Shown here piece by piece: positions 57,101 through 64,000 of a stretch of DNA of 64,000 nt. The first letter of the stretch is position 1; every line of letters begins with the position of its first letter. Made by a program: the position numbers and the translations under genes. This DNA comes from Sphingomonas sp. ERG5 (GTDB taxonomy: Bacteria > Pseudomonadota > Alphaproteobacteria > Sphingomonadales > Sphingomonadaceae), in assembly GCF_000803065.1 (NCBI RefSeq), contig NZ_JSXI01000068.1, positions 1-64,000 of the forward strand, read 5' to 3'. Under the pieces are notes generated by a model that was given only the letters and a program-made list of their open reading frames with translations, was not told the origin of the DNA and did no database searches.

Positions 57101-57870
57101 CCGCACGCAAGGAGAGCAAGCAAGTCTTCGCCAGCCAGACCGAGCGGATGCGCGAGGCCATGTATCTCGGACGCCGCTGGCGGCGCGAAGATTGGGAAAG
57201 CTTTCTCGCCGCGCATCCGCTGGTGGGACGGCTGGCACGCCGGCTGATCTGGCTGGGCGTGGACGGCGAAGGTCGGGTCGCCGGCGCCTTCCGTCCGCTC
57301 GGCGACGGATCCTATACCGATGCTGCGGATGAGGATGTGGCGCTTGCCGGTTTCGCCGACGTGCAGCTGGCGCACCGCTCGTTGCTCGATGCCGATGCGA
57401 TCGGCGCCTGGCAACGGCACCTTGCGGACTATGAGGTCGTGCCGCCGTTCGACCAGGTCGGCCGCGCGCTGCCCGAAGTGACCGAGACGATGGGCGGCAA
57501 GCAGGAAATCCGCGACCGCGAGGGCTGGATGATCGAAACCTTCAAACTGCGCGGCATCGCCACCAAGCTGGGCTTTGTTCGCGGCGCCGCGGGCGATGGC
57601 GGCTGGTTCACCGGCTATGAGCGCCCCTATCGGAGCGCCGCAATCGTCGCGGAAATCGAGTTCAGCGGCAGCCCGCTGCCCGAGGAAAACACGCTGGCGG
57701 CGCTCCACACGCTCAGCTTTCGCGTGCTGCGCGACAATGGCTATCACGGCCGTCAGCTCACCCTGAAGGAAGTGCCGCCGGTGCTGCTCGCCGAGACGTG
57801 GCAGGACCTGCACGACATCGCCGCCAAAGGCAGCGGCTTTGATCCAGACTGGCAGAAGAAAGTCCATTGA
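54148..57870 (+). CDS. yehI: DUF4132 protein (YehI/MolR-like)
   Basis: 1240 residues. The N-terminal and central parts are helical and Leu/Ala-rich with ARM/HEAT-like character (SEIAR-, ALxxL-type helices). The C-terminal DUF4132 lies at about 1000-1110: YLGRRWRREDWESFLAAHPLVGRLARRLIW, VAGAFRPLGDGSYTD, then DYEVVPPFDQVGR. E. coli YehI/MolR has the same domain and is followed by the same kind of AAA+, DUF5682, VWA and SWIM genes. First gene of the block; its function is unknown. Start ATG at 54148 after an AGCGGGGGGAG site. Confidence 0.85.
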   Translation: MVETLFDKLRRGIGALTGTTVSVDVRGVGDPAPRNGSNIARRVAKHFDRLGKAAPGIDRQVGAYVASGGASSVLSTFATAKVQAIWAQRIRSFPPRDESGLFAPGIEWDAAQMRRLGEALSALEAIQYEGWYFGSKKSPEWLRQVVTQWLGHGRKDQSLDQLAALAALADLGLLPVLDILFGNDVGNYRAENCAERFIGVMPWLEARRDAVVAALPALGADQRAEFAAAMGRLKLADTFLEPLAELATGSSKKARESARQALTGADADLLRTHLVARYPQATPAMRAEMIELTAASLGDQAAGLLAEWKADETAPRVLAAIERAMGSFAPTATEASTAGPGDGPEGYTAVDGSWVATPARPMIAEAAPIPDEVLALLRPAAATFNVKLAAAQAEASRERWHWSRQFSKVGQAQFDMIRKLGESAYQIGNQQNTALGWIRSHEGRGTGVDAFFDDPRLTLWHSVRFALASTNGYFATLFSDWAGPPGNALVRRIAGDADIRVVLDLWTRFGGRDPIAEHLGASWYQPFLEQDLPFWIALCDRFDLLDEAFGLKPRSETRAFAVRAALDLLAFFPKVPRRYQQPLMLLASGSSATLRAPARQLLRAAPGIDDAIAGLLDDGRQDVRAGAAEWLAQRDARDKVAALRRVLKKERSELARAAMITALERLGDNVSDFFDSAAMIKEADAALAKATDKALTWFPFAQLPALHWRNGEAIDPRIPQWWVTLAAKLKQPGGNALIDLWLDRLAPGDAHRLGWAVLTSWIEQDTRTCTEEEANQYAAAHVAATLRQNIDTVKRYPQAADYYATDHDTVFAQLRRVKLGTYLGSAVDSKGILALATRVDGADAAQKVRPFLKDHGARTSQAKALLEMLASNPAGAALQLVLAAANRSKQRSVQAHAGTLVEAVADRRGWSAEELADRTVPTAGLDADGTVDLDCGRDRIYALRLDGADGLVLVNADGKEVKALPAPRIDEEKPLIEAAKKLVSTARKESKQVFASQTERMREAMYLGRRWRREDWESFLAAHPLVGRLARRLIWLGVDGEGRVAGAFRPLGDGSYTDAADEDVALAGFADVQLAHRSLLDADAIGAWQRHLADYEVVPPFDQVGRALPEVTETMGGKQEIRDREGWMIETFKLRGIATKLGFVRGAAGDGGWFTGYERPYRSAAIVAEIEFSGSPLPEENTLAALHTLSFRVLRDNGYHGRQLTLKEVPPVLLAETWQDLHDIAAKGSGFDPDWQKKVH

Positions 57871-58964
57871 TGGCCGAGCAACAGATCCTCCGGCCAGCTG
57901 CCGAGGCGCGGTACGCCGCCGAACTCGCCACATTGGCGGCCGGCGACACCAGCCCGCGTCCGCAAGGCTGGCGACTCTCGCCGCGCGCGGTGCGCCGCTT
58001 TCTGCTCGGGGATCCCAAACAGGGTATCTCGCGCAAATTCTATGGCGACGATCCGTTGGTCGATCGCGCGATCGTCAGCCTGATGAGTCAGCAAGGGCTG
58101 ATGCTGGTGGGTGAGCCGGGGACGGCCAAGTCGCTGCTCTCCGAACTCCTCGCCGCCGCCATCTGCGGCACGTCCGGGCTGGTGGTGCAAGGATCGGCCG
58201 GGACCACCGAGGACCATATCCGCTATGGCTGGAACTACGCCTTGCTCCTTGCCGAGGGGCCGAGCGAGCGGGCGCTGGTGCCTTCGCCGGTGCTCAACGC
58301 GATGCGCAGCGGGCGGATCGTGCGCTTCGAGGAGATCACGCGCTGCCCTCCCGAAGTACAAGATGCGCTGATCTCGATCCTGTCGGAAAAGGCGCTCGCG
58401 TTGCCCGAGCTTGGACCTGATGCGGTCGCCAGCGCCGCGCCTGGATTCAACGTGATCGCCACCGCCAATCTGCGCGACCGCGGCGTCCACGAAATGTCGA
58501 GCGCATTGAAACGCCGCTTCAATTTCGAGACCGTCCATCCCATCGCCGATCCGGCGTTCGAGCAGGAATTGGTACTGCGTCAGCTCGCGGAGCGGCTGGG
58601 CCCTGCCGGCGTCACGGTACACGGCGAACGCGATGTCGCCGAAATACTGGTGCGCGTCTTCCAGGACCTGCGCACCGGCCGCACGGCGGAGGGCGCAAGC
58701 CTCAACCGTCCCGACGCCGTGATGTCCACCGCCGAGGCGGTCAATGTCCTCCACGCCGCCGCGCTGGAGGCCGCCTATCTCGACGATGGCCGGCTCTCGG
58801 GCGCGCATGTCGCGCGGCAGCTGCAGGGCGTGGTGCTCAAGGACTCGCCTGAGGACGGCAAGCGCCTGCGCGCCTATATCGACCATATCGTCAAGGAGCG
58901 TGCCGGGCGGTCGGGGCCGTGGAAGGAATTCTACCAGGCGGCACGGTCGCTCAAGCTCGGCTGA
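57870..58964 (+). CDS. yehL: MoxR-type AAA+ ATPase (YehL-like)
   Basis: 364 residues. Walker A is GEPGTAKS (81-88), Walker B RIVRFEEI (149-156), sensor-1 Asn N199 (VIATANLRD), and an Arg-rich SALKRRFNF follows. MoxR-type ATPases work as chaperones with VWA partners. ATG 57870 overlaps the DUF4132 stop. The usual partner here is the VWA protein two genes downstream. Confidence 0.88.
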   Translation: MAEQQILRPAAEARYAAELATLAAGDTSPRPQGWRLSPRAVRRFLLGDPKQGISRKFYGDDPLVDRAIVSLMSQQGLMLVGEPGTAKSLLSELLAAAICGTSGLVVQGSAGTTEDHIRYGWNYALLLAEGPSERALVPSPVLNAMRSGRIVRFEEITRCPPEVQDALISILSEKALALPELGPDAVASAAPGFNVIATANLRDRGVHEMSSALKRRFNFETVHPIADPAFEQELVLRQLAERLGPAGVTVHGERDVAEILVRVFQDLRTGRTAEGASLNRPDAVMSTAEAVNVLHAAALEAAYLDDGRLSGAHVARQLQGVVLKDSPEDGKRLRAYIDHIVKERAGRSGPWKEFYQAARSLKLG

Positions 58965-58969
58965 GCGGC

Positions 58970-61327
58970 GTGGAGACTGTACCTCTCCAGGATCCGGCGC
59001 GTGCGCTGTGGGTGGTGCCGATCCGGCATCATAGCCCGGCGTGCGCGGCGCAGCTCGAGCGGCTGATCGCGGCGGTGCAGCCTGCGGCCATCCTGGTCGA
59101 GGGACCATGCGACTTCGATCCGCTGATCGAGCAATTGTGTGATCCGCGTACCCGCGCTCCAGTTGCGATCGTCTCGCTGCGTGAGGCCGTGGCGGGCCAG
59201 GCGACGCGCCGCGTCGCGAGCTATTTTCCCTTTTGCGCGCACAGCCCGGAGCTGGTCGCGTTGCAGGCCGCCGCGGCGCTGGGGCTGCAGGCCCGCTTCA
59301 TCGACCTGCCCTCGACCGCGCGCGAGATGGTGTTCGACGAAGCGGGTGAGCCGGCGCGCTCGTTGCTCAGCGACGAGCGGCCATTCGACGTCGGCGACTA
59401 TGTCACCGCGCTGGCGCGCGAGCTGGGGTGCCGCGACGGCAATGAAGTGTGGGACCAATTGTTCGAGGCCCGCATCGCCGATCCCGATTGGCAGCGTTTC
59501 TTCGCCGATGTCGCGCGCTATTGCGCCTGCATCCGGGCCGCGACCGACCCTGCGCAGCTGGAACACGATGGCACGCTGGCGCGCGAGGCGCAGATGCGCG
59601 CGATCCTCGCCGAGACGCGCGCCGTCGTCTCGGGTCCGATCGTCGCTTTGGTCGGCGGCTTCCATGCCACGGCATTGTTCGAGCCCGCGACGGATAAGCC
59701 GGTGGCAGCGCGCGCTGATGCCGGGCGATCCTATCTGATTCGCTATGGCATGCGGCAGCTCGATTCGCTGGGTGGCTATGGGGCGGGACTTCCTCTCCCC
59801 GGCTTCTACGACCGGCTCTGGCAGGTTCGCGACAGTGGCGGACAAGGTCTCGCGCTCGCGCTGGTCGGCGGCTTTGCTGCGCATCTGCGGGCGAGCGACG
59901 GTGCCGAGGCGCCGTCCTTCCCGGTGGTCGCCAACGCGGTCGAACAGGCAGAACGCCTCGCGGCGCTGCGCGGACGCCCCTTTCCCGCGCGCGACGACAT
60001 TATCGACGCGATCCGCTCGAGCTTCATCAAGGGTGAGATCCCAGCCGAGCGTGTGCCATTGCTCAACGAACTCAACGCGTGGCTCACCGGCACAGCGATC
60101 GGCGAGGTGCCCCCTTCGGCGGGATCGCCCCCGCTCGTCGAGGCAGTGCGCGTGCAGGCGCGGTCGCTGGGCTTCGCCGTCAACGATGGCGAGCGGCGGA
60201 CTCGCGAGCTCGACATCTACCGCAAGCCTCGCCACCGCGCGGCAAGCCGCTTCTGCCATGCCATGGCGCTGATCAAGGCGGATTTCAGCCAGCGCACCGC
60301 GGGACCCGATTTCCGCAACGATGTGGCGCTCGATCGGCTGCATGAGGTCTGGTCGGTCGCCTGGTCGCCGCTGGTCGAAGCCAGGCTGATCGAATTGTCC
60401 GAAGCGGCGGACACGCTGGGCGAGGCGCTGGCGTTCGTCCTGGCCCAAAAGCTCGCCGAGCTTTCCGAGCATGGCAAGGGGCGCAGCGCGCTTGCCGCGA
60501 TCGACCTGTTCTCCGCCGCCTGCCGCGCCGGGCTGGGCACCGAAACCTATGCGATCCTCGCACTGGTCGAACAGCAGGTGATCGAGGACCCGCAATTGAG
60601 CTCGGTCGTTGCGGCACTGACCGATCTCGTGCTGCTGCGTCGCGGTCGCGAGACGCTGGGGATCGCCGACACGGCGCCGCTCGACCATCTGATCGGCGCC
60701 GCGTGGCGGCGCGTGCTGGCGCTCCTGCCCGAATTGACCGATTTCGGGCCGGATCAGGTGCGAGACGCGGTGAGCGCGCTGGCCGATCTGCGCGGGCTGA
60801 TCGAACTGGCGCGTTCGTCGGAAGCGCCGATCGAGATCGCCTTATTCGATGAAGCGCTCGCCCGCCTGCAGGGTCAGCCGCTGGCGCCGATGCTCGCGGG
60901 CGCAGTGATGGCTTTCGCCGTGATTGACGGCAAGACCGATGCCGAAGGGCTGGCGGCCCGGCTTAGCGGCGAGCTGGCGAGCGGCTATGTCGATCCTGCC
61001 GAACGGCTGGCGTTCCTGGGCGGCATCATCGCCATCGCGCGCGAACTCCTCTGGACCTTGCCGGAGATCATCACGACGCTCGACGCGCTGATCGCGGGGC
61101 TCGACGAGGAGCGGTTCCTGGCGCTGCTACCGCATCTCCGTCTGGCATTGATGCCGCTCGACCCGCGCGAGATCGACCGGCTGGCCGAGGAAGTGGCGAT
61201 TCGCATCGGCGCGCAGCCGGGGCAGTTGGCCACAACCGTCGATATCTCCGAGGCAGAACTCGCCGCCAATCTCGCGCTCGATCGCGAACTGGCGCTCGTG
61301 CTGGCGCGCGACAGAGTGGGAGGATGA
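58970..61327 (+). CDS. yehM: DUF5682 protein (YehM-like)
   Basis: 785 residues from GTG 58970; the upstream frame lies inside the ATPase gene and there is no nearby ATG. The conserved opening WVVPIRHHSPACAAQL and the ILVEGP.DFD motif are of DUF5682. It is rich in helical repeats in its C-terminal half. E. coli YehM is the counterpart. Function unknown. ATGA overlap with the VWA gene. Confidence 0.8.
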   Translation: METVPLQDPARALWVVPIRHHSPACAAQLERLIAAVQPAAILVEGPCDFDPLIEQLCDPRTRAPVAIVSLREAVAGQATRRVASYFPFCAHSPELVALQAAAALGLQARFIDLPSTAREMVFDEAGEPARSLLSDERPFDVGDYVTALARELGCRDGNEVWDQLFEARIADPDWQRFFADVARYCACIRAATDPAQLEHDGTLAREAQMRAILAETRAVVSGPIVALVGGFHATALFEPATDKPVAARADAGRSYLIRYGMRQLDSLGGYGAGLPLPGFYDRLWQVRDSGGQGLALALVGGFAAHLRASDGAEAPSFPVVANAVEQAERLAALRGRPFPARDDIIDAIRSSFIKGEIPAERVPLLNELNAWLTGTAIGEVPPSAGSPPLVEAVRVQARSLGFAVNDGERRTRELDIYRKPRHRAASRFCHAMALIKADFSQRTAGPDFRNDVALDRLHEVWSVAWSPLVEARLIELSEAADTLGEALAFVLAQKLAELSEHGKGRSALAAIDLFSAACRAGLGTETYAILALVEQQVIEDPQLSSVVAALTDLVLLRRGRETLGIADTAPLDHLIGAAWRRVLALLPELTDFGPDQVRDAVSALADLRGLIELARSSEAPIEIALFDEALARLQGQPLAPMLAGAVMAFAVIDGKTDAEGLAARLSGELASGYVDPAERLAFLGGIIAIARELLWTLPEIITTLDALIAGLDEERFLALLPHLRLALMPLDPREIDRLAEEVAIRIGAQPGQLATTVDISEAELAANLALDRELALVLARDRVGG

Positions 61328-62460
61328 GCGACCCGGTCCTCTTGCGGCGCTGGCGGCTGGCGCTGGGGCGTTATGCCGATCGATCGCTCCCCGCCGACGG
61401 AATGACCGGGGCAGAACGCCGCGCTGATCGCGCACTCGACTATCTCTATGCCCGAGAGATGGAGAAGCGCGGCCTGCGACGAGACAAGAATGGCAAGGGA
61501 GGCGGCGGCTCGCTCGACCCCAGCCAACTCACGCCGCTTGGTTGGCTCGGCGAGTTGCGCGATCTCTTCCCCCAATCTGTTTGTGAAACGGTACAGGCGC
61601 ATGCAATCGATAATCTCGGCATGGCGGAACTGCTCAAGGACCCTGCGGTGCTTGACGCGCTCGAGCCGAACAAGGACCTGCTCAAGTCGCTGATCGCATA
61701 CAAGGGGCTCGCCGATCCGGCGATGCGCGAGAAGATCCGCGACGTGACACGCAAGATCGTCGAGGACATCGTCCGCCGCCTGCGTCCGCGCGTCGAGGCG
61801 GCGCTGGCGGGGCGTCCCAATCGCTTCCGTCGAAGTCAGCTCAAGTCGATGCAGAATTTCGACTGGCGCGCCACGATCCGCGACAATCTCAAGAATTGGG
61901 ATGCGACACGCGGCGTGATCGTCGCTGATCGCCTGCGCTTCTACGGCCGCAGCCGGCGGCGATTGCCCTGGACGATCATCCTGTGCGTCGACCAGTCGGG
62001 GTCGATGCTGGCTTCCACAATCTACGCCGCGGTCATGGCCTCGATCCTCACGGCCCTGCCCGCGGTCGATGTGAAGCTGATTGTCTTCGACACTGCGATC
62101 GTCGACCTGTCCAGCGAGGCGCATGATCCGGTCGAGGTGCTGATGTCGGTGCAGCTGGGCGGCGGCACCAACATCGCGGCTGCAATGGAATATTGCGAGA
62201 CATTGGTCACTCAGCCGACCCGCACCATCTTCGTGCTCATCAGCGACTTCGAAGAGGGCGGATCAGTGCCGCGCATGCTCGCCGCAGCGCAGCGCATGGC
62301 GTCGGCCCGGGTCACGTTGCTGGGGCTCGGCGCGCTCAGCGACGATGCCGCCCCGGTCTATGACCGGCGCATGGCCGAGCGGCTGGCGGAACGCGGAATG
62401 CAGATAGCAGCGCTCACGCCGGATCGGTTCGCCGAGTGGATCGGGAGCGTGATCGCGTGA
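61324..62460 (+). CDS. yehP: VWA-domain protein (YehP-like)
   Basis: 378 residues. An N-terminal helical region, then a C-terminal VWA domain whose MIDAS is DQSGSM (223-228), followed by the second metal-site residues in LGGGTNIAAAMEYC and VLISDFEEGG. It pairs with the MoxR-type ATPase. The E. coli counterpart is YehP. ATG overlaps the DUF5682 stop. Confidence 0.88.
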   Translation: MSDPVLLRRWRLALGRYADRSLPADGMTGAERRADRALDYLYAREMEKRGLRRDKNGKGGGGSLDPSQLTPLGWLGELRDLFPQSVCETVQAHAIDNLGMAELLKDPAVLDALEPNKDLLKSLIAYKGLADPAMREKIRDVTRKIVEDIVRRLRPRVEAALAGRPNRFRRSQLKSMQNFDWRATIRDNLKNWDATRGVIVADRLRFYGRSRRRLPWTIILCVDQSGSMLASTIYAAVMASILTALPAVDVKLIVFDTAIVDLSSEAHDPVEVLMSVQLGGGTNIAAAMEYCETLVTQPTRTIFVLISDFEEGGSVPRMLAAAQRMASARVTLLGLGALSDDAAPVYDRRMAERLAERGMQIAALTPDRFAEWIGSVIA

Positions 62461-64000
62461 TCGATGCTGCTTTGCGCGCTGGCCTGGCGGCATTCGACGA
62501 TGCCGCGCTGGCGACGCTGGCAAATCCCGGGCTCGTCCGACGTGCGCATCGCGATGTCGAGGACGGCAAGCTGCGGCTCGTCTCCGCCGGCGCTGGCACG
62601 GCAGCGGTCGAGGCTGATGGCCAGTTGGTGACGCTCGACGTGCGTGGCCCGCGCGCGGCCGACTGCGCGTGCAAGTCGGTCGCCATCTGCCGCCATCGCA
62701 TCGCCGCCGTGCTGTTCCTCCAGGGACTCGAGGAAATTGCGACCGTGGCAGAGGGGGCCGCGCCGGCACTGTCCGGATCGGAGGACATCCTCGCCGCGCT
62801 GGACCTCACCGCGCTTGAACGCTGGTCAGGCAAGGCCAGCTGGCGCGCGGCATTGGAACTTGTCGCGACAGTGCGACAGGTGGAACCGTCCGCAAACGCC
62901 ATTTCGGTCGTCTTCGCCGACCTCGACGACCCCGTTCGTATCCTGCGCGGTCAGGGTTTTGACGGCATCGTCTCAAAGGCAGTCAAGGCACGCGTAAAGG
63001 CCTATCATGCCGCTGCCGTCCTGGCCGCGCATCACCATTTCGGCGTGGTCCTGCCCGAACCGGTCGAGGATGAGGCTCTGCCGGCCGAGGTCGACATCGA
63101 CATCGCCTTCCTTCACCGTGTTGCGGCGAGCCTTGGCGAAGTTGCCACGCTCGGCTTCAATCTCGCGCCGCTGCCGCTTGAGGAATCGCTGTTCGAGCTG
63201 TCTGTGTCCTCGCGCGCGGACAGCCTGCCGCGCCTCTCGACGATGCTGCGCGCGATTGCTGCACAGTTGCGGTTGCGACGGCAGCGCGCGCTTGCGTTCG
63301 ATTCCGATCGCATGCTTGAGCTCACCGCTACCGCCTTTGTTTTAACGCGGGCACTGGCCAGCATCGAGCCCCAGCGGCGGGCGGGTCTCACCGGCAAGGT
63401 GCGGCGAGACTTCGCGCCCGCCGCCCCGCTCACGCTGGTCGGCTGCGGTGGCGAGCGCTGGCGCACCGATACCGGCGCACGGGGCGTGACCGCCTGGTTC
63501 GTCGAGCCGGAGACCGGGCGCTGGCTCTCGACCACCTTGGCGCGCGGGGCGGGCCAGGACCCAGCATTCGCACCAGCCGAGGCATGGCGTGCGCAGTCGA
63601 TGTGGCAGTCCGAACCCCTGGCCGTGCTGGCGCATGCCCGGGTCGTACTTGAACAATCGCGGCTGTCCGCCGACGACCGCCTTTCCGCGCCGGCCAGCGC
63701 GCGTGCCGTGATCGTCACCCGCGACGTGCGTCCGGATCCTGCCTGGCCAGGTGTCGTTCGCGACTGGAAGGACCTTCGGGAAGCCTGGCTTCGGCAGACT
63801 GGCCTGGGCCTCGACGCCAGTGACGGGGCGGTCGCCTGTCTCGTGTCGCCCAGTACGGTTGGCTTGCCCTATTTCGACGATCTCGCGCAGCAACTCGTCT
63901 GGCCGGTGCGCGATACGGTGGGCGAATGGCTGGCGCTGACGCTGGATCACGAAGAACCGGTGGCGACCGCCATCGAAGCGCTGGAAGCACATGTGCGCAG
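62457..64000 (+). CDS. yehQ: SWIM zinc-finger protein (YehQ-like), 3' partial
   Basis: GTG 62457 overlaps the VWA stop and opens a frame that is not closed by the window end (514 codons). The SWIM motif CxCx5CxH is C70-A-C72, C78, H80 (DCACKSVAICRH). Downstream the sequence is helical and Arg/Ala-rich without other domains I recognise. YehQ of E. coli is the counterpart. The remainder is outside the window. Confidence 0.82.
   Translation, partial: MIDAALRAGLAAFDDAALATLANPGLVRRAHRDVEDGKLRLVSAGAGTAAVEADGQLVTLDVRGPRAADCACKSVAICRHRIAAVLFLQGLEEIATVAEGAAPALSGSEDILAALDLTALERWSGKASWRAALELVATVRQVEPSANAISVVFADLDDPVRILRGQGFDGIVSKAVKARVKAYHAAAVLAAHHHFGVVLPEPVEDEALPAEVDIDIAFLHRVAASLGEVATLGFNLAPLPLEESLFELSVSSRADSLPRLSTMLRAIAAQLRLRRQRALAFDSDRMLELTATAFVLTRALASIEPQRRAGLTGKVRRDFAPAAPLTLVGCGGERWRTDTGARGVTAWFVEPETGRWLSTTLARGAGQDPAFAPAEAWRAQSMWQSEPLAVLAHARVVLEQSRLSADDRLSAPASARAVIVTRDVRPDPAWPGVVRDWKDLREAWLRQTGLGLDASDGAVACLVSPSTVGLPYFDDLAQQLVWPVRDTVGEWLALTLDHEEPVATAIEALEAHVR

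Noticed and set aside
57870..62460. MoxR/VWA pair as a CO dehydrogenase or methanol dehydrogenase maturation set
   Set aside because: No cox or mxa structural genes are present; DUF4132, DUF5682 and SWIM neighbours point to the yeh-type block.

Overview
The window is high-GC DNA from an alphaproteobacterium. A sphingomonad (Sphingomonas/Novosphingobium-like) fits best. The reasons are a MucR-family regulator, a large TonB-dependent receptor, dense runs of ATGA-overlapped genes, and a mannonate dehydratase whose catalytic residues fall at the same numbers recalled for the characterised Novosphingobium enzyme. The genus is an inference.

Left edge (1-5 kb): an accessory patch. The right end of an IS3-family element cuts into an LprI-like gene. 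It is followed by small hypothetical genes, a MucR paralogue, a four-TM protein and two adjacent DUF3761 exported proteins, one carrying an exact 93-bp x 4 in-frame tandem repeat.

Catabolic core (5-42 kb): a catechol ortho-cleavage operon (catB-catC-catA, both 3-oxoadipate CoA-transferase subunits, pcaF, pcaD, then a flavin reductase) runs from 6.5 to 12.7 kb. It is followed by a ThDP-dependent decarboxylase-type enzyme, a PLP aminotransferase and an aldehyde dehydrogenase, and by a convergent LysR regulator. Next come a mannonate dehydratase/MFS/KDG-kinase module, a nitrilase-family hydrolase, a flavin oxidoreductase, two SDRs and a DUF819 transporter-like protein. A TonB receptor then diverges from a long plus-strand operon (31.1-41.3 kb): tricorn-type peptidase, secreted amidohydrolase, amidase, ACAD-like flavin monooxygenase, a small protein, a SnoaL-like protein, Rieske oxygenase alpha and beta subunits, and an SDR. 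The composition of the last seven matches the indole-3-acetic acid (auxin) degradation set iacH-A-B-I-C-D-E. Its known end product is catechol, which feeds the cat/pca operon; the flavin reductase at 12.2 kb is the natural iacG candidate. The aminotransferase/ThDP enzyme/ALDH trio could supply indole-3-acetate from tryptophan through indole-3-pyruvate (inference).

Mobile scar (42.6-49.6 kb): a shortened ArsR regulator abuts a minus-strand conjugation block traG-copG-trbB-trbC-trbD-trbE that stops dead after trbE; trbJ, L, F, G and I are missing.

Right part (50-64 kb): a LysR/NmrA-like divergent pair with a DUF1857 gene, small hypotheticals, an internally deleted IS66 transposase remnant, and then a five-gene, tightly coupled operon. 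It encodes DUF4132, MoxR-type AAA+ ATPase, DUF5682, VWA and SWIM proteins and matches the architecture of the uncharacterised E. coli yehI-yehL-yehM-yehP-yehQ block. The last gene runs off the window.

The two most interesting systems are the integrated auxin-to-TCA region, with extra upstream hydrolase, receptor and decarboxylase modules, and the AAA+/VWA/SWIM operon of unknown function. No rRNA, tRNA or CRISPR array was recognised.
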